64,000 nt of DNA from Gordonia sihwensis NBRC 108236 (GCF_000333035.1 NZ_BANU01000019.1:58343-122342), one strand, 5' to 3'. Numbered from the stretch's first letter, positions 27,755 to 37,085 are shown. Translations and numbers: made by a program. Notes: generated from the sequence alone by a model not told the origin.

Positions 27755-29446
27755 ATGACCACGAACACTGAGCTCTACCGCAGCAGCCGCGACCAGATGA
27801 TCGAGCTGATCCACGATTACGACCGCGCCGTCCGCGAGTTCCGCTGGCCGGAGATCACCGGCACGTTCAACTGGGCCATCGACTGGTTCGACAGCTTCGC
27901 CCGCGGCAACGACCGTCTCGCTCTGTGGATCACCGAAGAGGACGGGTCGGAGGTCAGAGTCACGTTCGACGAGATGGCCACGAACTCCGATCGCGTGGCG
28001 ACGTGGCTGCGGGGTCTCGGCATCACGAAGGGCGACCGCATCGTCCTGATGCTCGGCAATCAGGTGGAACTGTGGGAGCTGATGCTCGCGATCATGAAGC
28101 TCGGCGCGATCGTGATGCCGACGACCGCGGCTCTGGGCCCGGCCGATCTCACCGACCGGATCAAGCGGGGCGGCGCGAGCTGTGTGATCGCGAACGCCGC
28201 GGACACCGCCAAGTTCGACACCGTCGAGGGCGACTATCGGCGCATCGTGGTCGGCGACGACGTCGCCGGCTGGACGTCGTACGCCCACAGCGCCGATGCC
28301 GAGTCGGCCGGACCGTTCGAGTCGACCACCCTGGTGGGCGACCCGATGCTCATCTACTTCACCTCGGGCACCACCAGCCGGCCGAAGCTGGTGGAGCACT
28401 CGCAGATCAGCTACGCCGTCGGCCATTTCACGACGATGGCGTGGATCGGCGTGAAGCCGGGCGATGTCCACCTGACCATCAGCTCGCCCGGCTGGGCCAA
28501 GCACGCGTGGAGCCTGTTCTTCGCGCCGTGGATCGCGGAGGCGACGATCTTCGTCTACAACTACTCACGGTTCGACGCCGCCGCCCTCATGGGGCAGCTG
28601 CGACGGGCCCGCGTCAACACCTTCTGCGCCCCGCCGACGGTGTGGCGCATGCTGATTCAAGCGGATCTGGGAGAACGGCCGGAGGGGCTGCGCGAACTGC
28701 TCGGCGCGGGCGAACCGCTGAACCCCGACGTGATCCGCCAGGTCGAACAGTCGTGGGGTCTCACGATCCGCGACGGCTTCGGGCAGACCGAGACCACGCT
28801 CCAGGTCGGCAACACACCCGGCCAGCCGGTGAAGGCGGGTTCGATGGGCCGTCCGATGCCAGGCGTTCCGGTCACGCTCGTCGATCCGCTGACCGGTGAG
28901 GTCTCCGACGACGGCGAGATCTGTCTGGACCTCGCCCGGCACCCGATGAACCTGATGACCGGTTATCTCGGGGATCCGGAACGCAACGAGCAGGTGATGG
29001 CCGGCGGCTACTACCACACCGGCGATGTGGCGCACCGCGACGAGGACGGCTACATCACGTACATCGGCCGCACCGACGACGTCTTCAAGTCGTCCGATTA
29101 CAAGGTCTCGCCGTTCGAGTTGGAGAGCGTGCTGATCGAGCATCCCGCCGTGGTGGAGGCCGCGGTGGTTCCGCAACCGGACGACACCCGTCTCGCGGTG
29201 CCGAAGGCCTACGTCGCACTCGCGGAGGGATGGGAGCCCACCGCCGAGACCGCGAAGACGATCATGGAGTACGCCCGGGACCATCTGGCGCCGTATCTGA
29301 AAGTGCGCCGCGTCGAGTTCTTCGAACTCCCGAAGACCATCTCCGGGAAGATTCGACGTGTGGAACTGCAGCAGCGCGAAGCCGCGTCGCATGCGGCGGG
29401 AGAGGAGATCGTCACCGAGTTCCGGTACGAGGACCTGGTCGTGTGA
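27755..29446 (+). CDS. AMP-binding acyl-CoA synthetase
   Basis: This 563-residue enzyme activates a carboxylic acid, probably medium-chain, to its CoA thioester. It has the P-loop YFTSGTTSRPKLVEHSQ, the motif DGFGQTETT, YYHTGDVAHRDEDGYITYIGR with the hinge region, and the catalytic lysine in PKTISGKIRR near the C-terminus. The ATG at 27755 is the first that precedes family sequence, although its ribosome binding site is weak. It lies in the otherwise conserved pknG-ackA interval and is bracketed by repeats, suggesting later insertion. Confidence 0.92.
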   Translation: MTTNTELYRSSRDQMIELIHDYDRAVREFRWPEITGTFNWAIDWFDSFARGNDRLALWITEEDGSEVRVTFDEMATNSDRVATWLRGLGITKGDRIVLMLGNQVELWELMLAIMKLGAIVMPTTAALGPADLTDRIKRGGASCVIANAADTAKFDTVEGDYRRIVVGDDVAGWTSYAHSADAESAGPFESTTLVGDPMLIYFTSGTTSRPKLVEHSQISYAVGHFTTMAWIGVKPGDVHLTISSPGWAKHAWSLFFAPWIAEATIFVYNYSRFDAAALMGQLRRARVNTFCAPPTVWRMLIQADLGERPEGLRELLGAGEPLNPDVIRQVEQSWGLTIRDGFGQTETTLQVGNTPGQPVKAGSMGRPMPGVPVTLVDPLTGEVSDDGEICLDLARHPMNLMTGYLGDPERNEQVMAGGYYHTGDVAHRDEDGYITYIGRTDDVFKSSDYKVSPFELESVLIEHPAVVEAAVVPQPDDTRLAVPKAYVALAEGWEPTAETAKTIMEYARDHLAPYLKVRRVEFFELPKTISGKIRRVELQQREAASHAAGEEIVTEFRYEDLVV

Positions 29447-29464
29447 CTCTGCCGGGGTGCGGGA

Positions 29465-29580
29465 GTTTCGACTCGCTCCGCTCGCTCAACAGGCCTGAGG
29501 GGAGAGTCGGTCAACCAGCCTGGGGGTGGGAGTCGCTCAACCAGCCTGCGGGGGAAATCGGTCAACCGGCCTGTGAGGTA
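29465..29580 (-). repeat. Inverted repeat copy plus short GGTTGA units at the ackA end
   Basis: The 26 bases 29465-29490 are the reverse complement of the core at 27539-27564 with one variable base. Three degenerate short units (TCAACCAGCCTG-like) follow at about 29513-29580, and the last one supplies the TGA and final codons of ackA on the minus strand. Confidence 0.85.
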
Positions 29581-30785
29581 GAGCCGGCGACAGCGACGGC
29601 CTGGCGGGCGATGGCGAGTTCTTCGTTGGTCGGCACCACGAGGACCGTCACCTCGGAGGATTCGGTGGAGATGACACGCGACTCACTGCTGCGGACCGCG
29701 TTGCGTTCGGCGTCGATCTCGATGCCGAACTTCTCCAGCCCGGCCAGCGAATCGGCGCGCACCGCCGCCGCGTTCTCCCCGACTCCGGCGGTGAACACGA
29801 TGGCGTCGGCGCCGCCCAATTCGATCAGATACGCGCCGATGTACCGGCGCAGTCGGTGCAGGTACACGTCGTAGGCCAGGCGCGCCGCTGCGTCGCCCGC
29901 CTCGACCCGCTCGAGAATCGCGCGGAAGTCGTTCTCCCCGCACAGCCCCTTGAGCCCGGATCGCTTGTTGACGAGCGTGTCGATCTCATCGACCGACATC
30001 CCGCCCACCCGCGCGAGTTGGAAGACGATCCCGGCGTCGATGTCTCCGGTACGGGTGCCCATCACCAGCCCCTCGAGCGGCGTCATCCCCATCGTGGTGT
30101 CGACCGGGCGCCCGCCCGCCACCGCCGACATGGAGGCGCCGTTGCCCAGATGCAGCACGATCTGGTCGACGTCGGCGTAGTCGCGCCCCAGGAACTCTGC
30201 GGCCCGGCGCGAGACGTACTCGTGGCTGGTGCCGTGGAAACCGTAACGCCGCACCGCGTACTCCTCGGCCACGGCGGCGTCGAGCGCATAGGTGGCCGCC
30301 GCATCGGGCAGGTCGTGGAAGAACGCGGTGTCGAAGACCGCAACAGCCGGCACGTCCGGCAACAGTGCCGACACCGCGTCGATGCCGACGAGATTGGCCG
30401 GATTGTGCAGCGGGGCCAGCGGGCAGATCCGCTCGATCTCCGAGCGCACCACGTCGTCGATCAGAGTCGGCTCGAAGAACGAGCGCCCGCCGTGCACCAC
30501 GCGATGGCCGACCGCCGCCAACCCCGAGTCGGCGACGTCCACACCGTCGGCGGCGAAGAGTGCGAGGACCCGCGCGATCGCCGCCTCGTGGTCGGCGAGC
30601 GTCTCCTCGACCTCCACGTCGTGACCGCGGTACCAGTGCTTGATCCGCGACGCCGACTCCCCGATCCGCTCGGCGAGCCCGTCGGCGATCACCTCTTCGG
30701 TCACCGGATCGAGGACCTGGTATTTCAGCGACGACGACCCGGCGTTGACCACGAGCACCGTCCCGTCGATCGGTGTCCGGCTCAT
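29562..30785 (-). CDS. ackA: Acetate kinase AckA
   Basis: This 407-residue enzyme converts acetyl phosphate and ADP to acetate and ATP. It shows VLVVNAGSSSLKYQ at the start, HRVVHGGRSF, FHGTSHEYV, HLGNGASMSAV and FTAGVGENAAAVR, all acetate kinase hallmarks. Its ATG overlaps the pta stop by four bases (ATGA). The last residues (QAG, stop) are encoded by a short copy of the intergenic repeat, so the C-terminus seems to have been reshaped by the repeat. Confidence 0.97.
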   Translation of the reverse strand: MSRTPIDGTVLVVNAGSSSLKYQVLDPVTEEVIADGLAERIGESASRIKHWYRGHDVEVEETLADHEAAIARVLALFAADGVDVADSGLAAVGHRVVHGGRSFFEPTLIDDVVRSEIERICPLAPLHNPANLVGIDAVSALLPDVPAVAVFDTAFFHDLPDAAATYALDAAVAEEYAVRRYGFHGTSHEYVSRRAAEFLGRDYADVDQIVLHLGNGASMSAVAGGRPVDTTMGMTPLEGLVMGTRTGDIDAGIVFQLARVGGMSVDEIDTLVNKRSGLKGLCGENDFRAILERVEAGDAAARLAYDVYLHRLRRYIGAYLIELGGADAIVFTAGVGENAAAVRADSLAGLEKFGIEIDAERNAVRSSESRVISTESSEVTVLVVPTNEELAIARQAVAVAGSTSQAG

Positions 30786-32932
30786 GCGTCGCTCCCGTTC
30801 TCTTCCCCGCCCGGGGTCTCGGTTCGCGGTCCCCGCTCCGTGGCGGCGAGGGCCTTCTTGATGTTCTGCGCCTGAATCGCGGTGATGGCGACGGTGTTGA
30901 CGATGTCGGAGACGAGTGCGCCGCGAGACAGATCGTTCATCGGCTTGTTGAGTCCCTGCAGCACCGGGCCGATGGCGATCGCACCGGCGCTGCGCTGCAC
31001 CGCCTTGTACGTGTTGTTGCCGGTGTTGAGGTCCGGGAAGATCAGCACCGTCGCGCGCCCGGCGACCGGCGAATCGGGCATCTTCGCCGCCGCGACCGAG
31101 GGTTCGATCGCCGCGTCGTATTGAATCGGCCCCTCCACCAGCAGTTCCGGTGCTCGCTCGCGAACCAGCTCGGTGGCGGTGCGGACCTTGTCGACGTCCT
31201 TGCCGGAGCCCGACCCGCCCGTCGAGTACGAGAGCATCGCGACCCGCTGCTCGATCCCGAAGGCCGCGGCCGTCTGCGCCGACGACACCGCGATGTCGGC
31301 CAGTTCCTCGGCCGTCGGGTCGGGAACCACCGCGCAGTCGCCGTAGGTCAGGACCCGATCGGCCAGGCACATGAAGAAGACGCTCGACACCGTCGACACC
31401 CCGGGCACCGTCTTGATGATCTCGAATGCCGGCCGGATGGTCTGGGCGGTGGTGTGCACGGCACCGGACACCATGCCGTCGACGCGGCCGGTGTGCAGCA
31501 GCATGGTGCCGAAGTACGACTCGTCGCGCACCACCTCCGAGGCCCGTTCCAGCGTCATTCCCTTGTGCTTGCGCAGTTCGGCGTAGATCGGCGCGAACTC
31601 CTCGGCGAGCTCCGAGGTCGCCGGGTCGATGATGTCCACCTCGGACAGGTCGACGCCGAGCTCGTTGGCGCGGCGCCGCACCGAGTCCGGGTCGCCGAGC
31701 AGCGTCAACTCCGCCACACCGCGACGCACGAGCCGGTCGGTGGCCCGCAGGATCCGATCGTCGCCGCCTTCGGGCAGGACGATCCGCTGACGGTCCGACT
31801 TGGCCTGCGCCAGCAGCTGGTACTCGAACATCTGCGGGGTGACCACCTCCGGTGCGTGCAGATCGAGTTCGGCGAGCAAGTCCTGCGGGGAGACGTACCG
31901 TTCCATCAGACTCATCGCCGCGTCGATCTTGCGGACCGACCCGCTGACCATCGCGCCTCGGGTATGCGCGGCGATCCGCGCCGTCTCATAGGTTCCGTGA
32001 TCGCACGCGATGATCGGCAGCGTCGGACGGAGCCCTTTGACCAGGGCGTCGATCATCGGGTGCGGTCGCAGACCGCCGTTGATGATGATCCCGGACAGCC
32101 GCGGAAAGCCTTCCGCCGCATTGGCGTTCACCAGTGCGAGCAGAACGTCCGACCGGTCCGCCGGTGCGATCACCACCATCGACTCGCTGAGCCGCTCGAG
32201 GATGTGCTCGACGGTCATGCCGCCGACCATCACCTCCAGCGCCTCGCGTTCGAGCAGGTCCGCCTCGCCGGAGTACAGAACTCCGTCGAGCGCTTCGCAG
32301 AGTTCGGCCATCGTCGGCGCCACCAGGAGCGGCTCGTCGGGCAGCGCCCACGTCCGCACGTCCACCGATCCGAGCGCGGCCGCCACCTCGAGCAACCGGT
32401 CGGGATCGCAACGGTTGGCGACCACGCCGACAGTGGTGGCGTGCGCGGCCTTGATGTCGGCCATCAGCATCTCGGCGACCGCCTTCACCTCCTGCGGCTG
32501 GCGCTCGAAGGCCTTGACCACCAGAATGATCGGCGCTGACAGATTGGCCGCGATCCGCGCGTTGAAACTCAGTTCGGACGGCGAGGCGACGTCGGTGTAG
32601 TCGGATCCGATCACCAGGACGTTGTCGCATTGCTCGGCGACGGTGTGGTACCGGTCGACGATCTCGGCGACGGCGGCGTCGGGGTCGGCGTGCACGTCGT
32701 CGTAGGTGACGCCGATGCACTGCTCGTACGGAATGTCGACCGACGCGAACTGGTGCAGGAGGTCGAGGATGTAGTCGTGTTCGCCGGCGGCGGCCCGAGA
32801 GATCGGCCGGAAGACGCCGACCCGTCCGCCCGCCGCCGTGAGGACGGCGAGCACCCCCAGCGCGATCGTGGATTTGCCGGTATCGCCTTCCGCCGACGCG
32901 ACGTAGATGCTGCGGGCGCCCGTGCCAGTCAT
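30782..32932 (-). CDS. pta: Phosphate acetyltransferase Pta, long form
   Basis: This 716-residue enzyme interconverts acetyl-CoA and acetyl phosphate. It has an N-terminal P-loop-like domain (SAEGDTGKSTIALGVLA), a central DRTGG domain and a C-terminal PTA/PTB catalytic domain (VLPEGGDDRILRATD; SYSTGGSGSGKDVDKV; VLIFPDLNTGN). A TACGCT -10 box (32945-32940) sits 7 bases from the ATG at 32932, suggesting a leaderless pta-ackA transcript. Gene order corresponds to Rv0408-Rv0409. Confidence 0.97.
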   Translation of the reverse strand: MTGTGARSIYVASAEGDTGKSTIALGVLAVLTAAGGRVGVFRPISRAAAGEHDYILDLLHQFASVDIPYEQCIGVTYDDVHADPDAAVAEIVDRYHTVAEQCDNVLVIGSDYTDVASPSELSFNARIAANLSAPIILVVKAFERQPQEVKAVAEMLMADIKAAHATTVGVVANRCDPDRLLEVAAALGSVDVRTWALPDEPLLVAPTMAELCEALDGVLYSGEADLLEREALEVMVGGMTVEHILERLSESMVVIAPADRSDVLLALVNANAAEGFPRLSGIIINGGLRPHPMIDALVKGLRPTLPIIACDHGTYETARIAAHTRGAMVSGSVRKIDAAMSLMERYVSPQDLLAELDLHAPEVVTPQMFEYQLLAQAKSDRQRIVLPEGGDDRILRATDRLVRRGVAELTLLGDPDSVRRRANELGVDLSEVDIIDPATSELAEEFAPIYAELRKHKGMTLERASEVVRDESYFGTMLLHTGRVDGMVSGAVHTTAQTIRPAFEIIKTVPGVSTVSSVFFMCLADRVLTYGDCAVVPDPTAEELADIAVSSAQTAAAFGIEQRVAMLSYSTGGSGSGKDVDKVRTATELVRERAPELLVEGPIQYDAAIEPSVAAAKMPDSPVAGRATVLIFPDLNTGNNTYKAVQRSAGAIAIGPVLQGLNKPMNDLSRGALVSDIVNTVAITAIQAQNIKKALAATERGPRTETPGGEENGSDA

Positions 32933-32987
32933 GCATCCGAGCGTAGTCGGTCGGGACGCATTGCTCGGACCGGCCGCCTCCGGCCCG

Positions 32988-33536
32988 TCACCGGACGACG
33001 GCACGCACCACCATTTCGGCGATCTCGTCGTCGGACATCACGCTGTCGGGGACGAGCATGCAGGAGTACACCACGCGGACCATGAACTCGCTGCCCGCGC
33101 GGGGGTCGGGGTACAGCACCGCTGCCTCGTCGTCCTGCACATCGGGCGCCGTGGCGTCGACGATCATCTCGATCAGCGACGGCCGCTCGGAATCGTGCGT
33201 GGTGATCAGGGCCCGCACCACTTCCTCGGGTTCGTTCCGGAGGACGTACTGCAGCGCCTCGTGCTCGCGGATGTAGGCGAGGCTGCCGCGGACGCGTTCA
33301 CGGATCCGCTCGCCGGGGTCGGGCTGATCGGCACCCCACACCCGCAGCTGCGTCCGGAGCTGCTCGAGTTCGCGCGCCATGATCGCGGCGACGAGCGCAT
33401 CGCGCCCGCCGAACATGCGGTAGGCCGTGGCGCGTGCGACGCCGGCCTGCCGCGCCACCGAGGTCAGGCTGAGGGCTTTGGCCCCGAAGCGCGACACCAG
33501 TGCGACGCCCACTTCCACCAACCGGTCACGATCCAT
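32988..33536 (-). CDS. TetR-family transcriptional regulator
   Basis: This 182-residue protein has an N-terminal helix-turn-helix (LSLTSVARQAGVARATAYRMFGGRDALVAA) and a helical ligand-binding C-terminal domain. The ATG at 33536 is chosen because a TACCGT box (33549-33544) sits 7 bases upstream, giving a leaderless start; an alternative at 33560 adds eight residues and overlaps that box. The target is unknown; it lies upstream of, and in the same direction as, pta. Confidence 0.88.
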   Translation of the reverse strand: MDRDRLVEVGVALVSRFGAKALSLTSVARQAGVARATAYRMFGGRDALVAAIMARELEQLRTQLRVWGADQPDPGERIRERVRGSLAYIREHEALQYVLRNEPEEVVRALITTHDSERPSLIEMIVDATAPDVQDDEAAVLYPDPRAGSEFMVRVVYSCMLVPDSVMSDDEIAEMVVRAVVR

Positions 33537-33603
33537 GGGTTGAACGGTATCGAATCCCACTACCGTTCCGGGCGGATGTCTCGTCTCGATGGACGAGAAT
33601 CAC

Positions 33604-33996
33604 TCACTCCTCGTCGATGTAGTGCATGGCCGCCTCTTCGGCCGAAGCGCCCGCGCCGTCGACGCCGGCGTCGGTCGCGAGCAACTGGTTGTCCACATCC
33701 GGACCGACGCCCTCGTCCGGCGCGATCAATCGCCCCGCCCGCCGGCCGCCGACCTCGTCGCGCTCTGGGAAGTCCGGGTCGCCGTCCTCGTCTGCATAGC
33801 CGACGTCGGGCACCTCTTCGGCGAGTCTCTCGTCGAGACAGTCGTGCTCGTGGGATGCAGGCGCGTAGTCGGGCGGCGAGTAACCGCGGTCGAGGACGTC
33901 CGACAGTTCGCTGTCGGCGAGAGTGTCCGCCGGCTGCAACTGATCGGTGTCGTCCTGGTCGTACTCGCCACCTTCGTACGAATCACGAGCGCTCAT
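33604..33996 (-). CDS. DUF5709 acidic protein
   Basis: This 130-residue, strongly acidic protein (start MSARDSYEGGEYDQDDTDQLQ) matches the DUF5709 pattern, including LDRGYSPPDYAP, LDERLAEEVPD and a C-terminal AEEAAMHYIDE. It looks largely disordered. Function unknown. A TAGCCT box at 34008-34003 lies 6 bases before the ATG, another leaderless candidate. Confidence 0.85.
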   Translation of the reverse strand: MSARDSYEGGEYDQDDTDQLQPADTLADSELSDVLDRGYSPPDYAPASHEHDCLDERLAEEVPDVGYADEDGDPDFPERDEVGGRRAGRLIAPDEGVGPDVDNQLLATDAGVDGAGASAEEAAMHYIDEE

Positions 33997-34042
33997 ACTT
34001 CCAGGCTAGTGCTTCGGCGTCCGCGCGTGGACGTGTTCTCCG

Positions 34043-34990
34043 CTACCTTCGCCACGGCTCGTAGCTGCGCGGATCCTCGATCGGTTCCAGGTGAATCGTG
34101 GGTACGAGGTCCTCGACCTCATCGTGCAGCGCGGCCTCGACCTCCTCGAGCAGGTCGTGTCCGCGCTGCACGGTCCATTGGCCCGGCACCAGCATGTGCA
34201 GCTGGACGAATCGCAGATGGCCGGCCTCGCGCGTGCGTACGTCGTGGAAGTCGACGCCGTCGCCCCGGAATCGGTCGAGGACCCGGTCGATCGCCGCGCG
34301 TTCGGCATCGGGCACCGCCGAGTCCATCAGCCCGCGCGTCGACTGGCGCACCAAGCGGTAGCCGACGAAGACGATGTTGACCGCGACGGCGATCGCGATG
34401 AGCGGATCGAGGATCGTCCAGCCGGTGAGTGCCACCACCGCGACTCCGGCGATCACGCCCGCGGTGGTCCAGACGTCGGTCATCAGATGCTTGCCGTCGG
34501 CCTCGAGCGTCAGCGACCGGTGCTGTCGGCCCGCGCGGATCAGCTGCCACGCCACCGCGGCGTTGATCACCGACGCCAGCACCGAGACCGCCAGACCGAC
34601 GCCCACCGATTCGAGGTCACGCGGATTGAGCAGCCGGTCGACGGCCGTCACGATGATGACGATCGCGGCCACCACGATCATCACTCCTTCGACCACCGCG
34701 GAGAAGTACTCGCTCTTGACGTGACCGAAGTTGTGCTCGTCGTCGGCCGGCTTCGCCGCGATGCGCAGGGCGATGAACGCCACCACGGCGGCCACGAGGT
34801 TCACCACCGACTCGGCGGCGTCGGAGAGCAGACCCACCGATCCGGTCATCCACCACGCGACCATCTTCAGCGCGATCACCACGATTGCCGTCACGATGCT
34901 CAGCAGTGCCCACCTGGTCAGGTCCCGTGTCTGTTCCACCACACCGGAATCATCCCGCACGCCGGCGGGTCGCGCACCATCCGACGCCAC
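34043..34990 (-). CDS. Cation diffusion facilitator (CDF) transporter
   Basis: This 315-residue transporter has six helices and a C-terminal cytoplasmic domain. The metal-site helices are visible as GLLSDAAESVVNLVAA and EADGKHLMTDVWTT. The first site has Ser where many Zn-CDFs have His, so the metal may be Fe, Mn or Zn. The C-terminal part HDVRTREAGHLRFVQLHMLVPGQW is typical of the family. It probably exports divalent metal in exchange for protons. GTG start at 34990. Confidence 0.92.
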   Translation of the reverse strand: MASDGARPAGVRDDSGVVEQTRDLTRWALLSIVTAIVVIALKMVAWWMTGSVGLLSDAAESVVNLVAAVVAFIALRIAAKPADDEHNFGHVKSEYFSAVVEGVMIVVAAIVIIVTAVDRLLNPRDLESVGVGLAVSVLASVINAAVAWQLIRAGRQHRSLTLEADGKHLMTDVWTTAGVIAGVAVVALTGWTILDPLIAIAVAVNIVFVGYRLVRQSTRGLMDSAVPDAERAAIDRVLDRFRGDGVDFHDVRTREAGHLRFVQLHMLVPGQWTVQRGHDLLEEVEAALHDEVEDLVPTIHLEPIEDPRSYEPWRR

Positions 34991-35042
34991 GGAAAGTCGG
35001 CATTACGCTGCGGATTCTTCCGCACAGGGGGAGCATTGAAGC

Positions 35043-35612
35043 ATGCTCGACGAGTTGAACGACCAGGCCCGCGCCGACTACGACTCCGGCGAGTTCAGCA
35101 CGGCACTCGCCGGCTTCTCGGTGCTCCGCGAGATCCGTTCACGCCGCGAGGGCCCGTATTCGGTGAAGTATCTCGAGGCACTCCACAACAGCGTCCGCTG
35201 CATGTCGATGCTGGAGATGTGGGATGACGCCGACCTCCTGTGCAGCGAGTTGCACAGCAAGTACGTGCGCACGCTCGGTCGCGGTCAGGAGGTGACGGTC
35301 GACGTCGCCAAACACTGGGCGTGGGCGATGGTGCACCGCCACGACCTGCGACCGGCCACGGCACTGTATCTGACCACCGCCGACGCCATGTGGGATGCGG
35401 ACGCGCCGGGCGCGCGCCGTCTCATCGGCGCGGCGGCCGTCGTCCCCGACGCCCGGCCGGCCGAGATGGTGTGGCGGGGCCGGGTGGACGGTGTCCCGAT
35501 CGCGCACACCGACGAACTGCTGGCGGTGCTGGGCGCCGTCGCCGAACAACTCGCGGAACACGCAGACGCCGAGCCGACCCTCACCCTGGACGGTTTGGCG
35601 CTCACCGGCTGA
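35043..35612 (+). CDS. Hypothetical TPR-like protein
   Basis: This 189-residue soluble protein begins MLDELNDQARADYDSGEFSTALAGFSVLREI, which looks like a TPR helix pair, with another likely pair YSVKYLEALHNSVRCMSMLEMWDDADLL. The second half is unlike anything I recognise. AGGGGGAG precedes the ATG, and a TACGCT -10 box lies at 35004-35009 with a small perfect palindrome (35009-35024) at the predicted transcript start. Function unknown. Confidence 0.78.
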   Translation: MLDELNDQARADYDSGEFSTALAGFSVLREIRSRREGPYSVKYLEALHNSVRCMSMLEMWDDADLLCSELHSKYVRTLGRGQEVTVDVAKHWAWAMVHRHDLRPATALYLTTADAMWDADAPGARRLIGAAAVVPDARPAEMVWRGRVDGVPIAHTDELLAVLGAVAEQLAEHADAEPTLTLDGLALTG

Positions 35613-35618
35613 GCTCGG

Positions 35619-36218
35619 TCAGATCACCGGTTCCTCACGCTCGATCCTGGCGGCCAGCGCGCTGACCTTGCCCGGCACGGTCAACAGCGTGACGACGCTG
35701 ACGACGATGAGCAGCACCGCGAGGATCCACAGGATGGTCGAGAGGGTCCAGACGGCGGGCAGCACGATCATCGCGATACCCGCGAGCACCGACACCACAC
35801 CCGAGAGCATCACCAACCAGCGGGGCGCCATGGTGACCGTGAAGCGCGACCCGAGCAGATCCTGCAGACCGCCGATGATCCATCCGATGCCGATGAAGAC
35901 GCCCAGGAGCACCAGCGACTTGGACGGGTTGATGGTGGCGAGTACGCCGACGGCGAGCACGATTCCGCCGAACACGCCGAGGAGCAGCCGGGTCCCCGCG
36001 GTCGCCCGGGTCAGCGCGAAGGCGACGAAGAGCCGGAAGAGCCCGGCGACGATGAGCGAGATGCCGAACAGCACACCGATCACGGCCAGTGTCGCGGCGG
36101 GCCAGACGAGCGCGACGATGCCCAGCGCGATTCCGACGAGCGAGGAGAAGATGACGAAGGTCCGCACGGCGCCGACCGCGTCGTTCGGGAGAACCGACGG
36201 CGATGCTTGAGTGGTCAT
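35619..36218 (-). CDS. HdeD / DUF308 family membrane protein
   Basis: This 199-residue protein has six hydrophobic helices in three pairs, with the HdeD pattern VWPAATLAVIGVLFGISLIVAGLFRL repeated in weaker form later (NPSKSLVLLGVFIGIGWIIGGL). HdeD proteins are linked to acid or envelope stress in other bacteria; the role here is unknown. The ATG at 36218 lies 6 bases from TACGCT (36230-36225). It ends just after the convergent gene at 35612. Confidence 0.88.
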   Translation of the reverse strand: MTTQASPSVLPNDAVGAVRTFVIFSSLVGIALGIVALVWPAATLAVIGVLFGISLIVAGLFRLFVAFALTRATAGTRLLLGVFGGIVLAVGVLATINPSKSLVLLGVFIGIGWIIGGLQDLLGSRFTVTMAPRWLVMLSGVVSVLAGIAMIVLPAVWTLSTILWILAVLLIVVSVVTLLTVPGKVSALAARIEREEPVI

Positions 36219-36224
36219 GCACGC

Positions 36225-36234
36225 AGCGTAGCGT
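36225..36234. promoter_or_regulatory. Overlapping divergent -10 boxes
   Basis: The ten bases AGCGTAGCGT contain TACGCT on the minus strand (36230-36225) for the HdeD gene and TAGCGT on the plus strand (36229-36234) for the thioesterase gene, sharing the central TA. They stand 6 and 8 bases from the two start codons, so polymerase can serve only one direction at a time. Confidence 0.6.
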
Positions 36235-36242
36235 GCAGACCT

Positions 36243-37085
36243 ATGACTGATAAGGCCTTCTTCACCGTCGACGGCGCCGGTCGGTACGACCCCACCGGGT
36301 ATGCGGTGGGACTGTGGGGCCCGGACGCGCTGAACGGACCGTCGGTCTGCGCGATCGCCGCCCGCGCCGCCGAGAACGCGGGCGGCAGTGCCGATTTCAC
36401 TCCCGCACGGTTCACCCTCGAGTTGTTCAAGAGCGCACGACGGCTGCCCACCGTGCCCACCACGACCGTCCTGCGCGACGGTCACCGCATCCGGGTCATC
36501 GAGGTGTCGGTACGGCAGTACGACGGCGACGCCGAGATCCTCGTCGCGCGCGGCAACGTCGTGTTCCTGAAGACGGGTTCGAATCCGCCGGGCGAGCGAT
36601 GGGAGCGCCCCGCGCGGGAGCGGACCTTCACCCCGCCCGCCGACGCCGGTGACGGCTACCGGCCGTGGTTCCGGACCGAGGGCGGGACGTGGTCCAACGA
36701 CATGGGCGAGTACCAGAACTCCGAGCGGCTCACGATCTGGAGCAGGCCGTTCAACGCCGTCCCCGATGAGGAGTTGACGCCCTTCCAGCGCGCGGTGATC
36801 GCCGCCGAGTCGACGAGCCTGGTCACGAACATCGGCGACGGCGGTATCGGGTTCATCAACTGCGATCTGACCGTCGCGGTCGCCCGATTGCCGGAGGGCG
36901 TCCGCGTCGGCGTGGAGGCCGACTCGCACATCGAGCACGCGGGCGTCTCCGTCGGCACCGCCAACCTGTACGACGAGCACGGACAGTTCGGGGTGGGAAT
37001 GGTGACCGCCGTCGACAACACCCGCGCGATGATCGATTTCACGACCGTGAAGCCGTACACCAACCGGGCCCCCGAACTGAGCTGA
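36243..37085 (+). CDS. Acyl-CoA thioesterase-like (double hotdog) protein
   Basis: This 280-residue protein looks like a TesB-type double hotdog thioesterase. It has the N-terminal AFFTVDGAGRYDPTGYAVGLWGPDALNGPSVCAIAARAAE, where the GP region corresponds to the substrate helix, the segment PARFTLELFKSARRLPTVPTTTVLRDG, and a second hotdog ending HIEHAGVSVGTANLYDEHGQFG. It likely hydrolyses an acyl-CoA. The start at 36243 lies 8 bases from TAGCGT and is probably leaderless. Confidence 0.82.
   Translation: MTDKAFFTVDGAGRYDPTGYAVGLWGPDALNGPSVCAIAARAAENAGGSADFTPARFTLELFKSARRLPTVPTTTVLRDGHRIRVIEVSVRQYDGDAEILVARGNVVFLKTGSNPPGERWERPARERTFTPPADAGDGYRPWFRTEGGTWSNDMGEYQNSERLTIWSRPFNAVPDEELTPFQRAVIAAESTSLVTNIGDGGIGFINCDLTVAVARLPEGVRVGVEADSHIEHAGVSVGTANLYDEHGQFGVGMVTAVDNTRAMIDFTTVKPYTNRAPELS

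Noticed and set aside
25667..28504. Very long minus-strand open frame (945 codons)
   Set aside because: It is antisense to pknG and the acyl-CoA synthetase and His/Arg/Gly/Val-rich, as expected from codon bias in GC-rich DNA.
30773..32539. Long plus-strand open frame (588 codons) opposite pta
   Set aside because: Antisense of pta; composition is Arg/Gly/His-rich with no domain.
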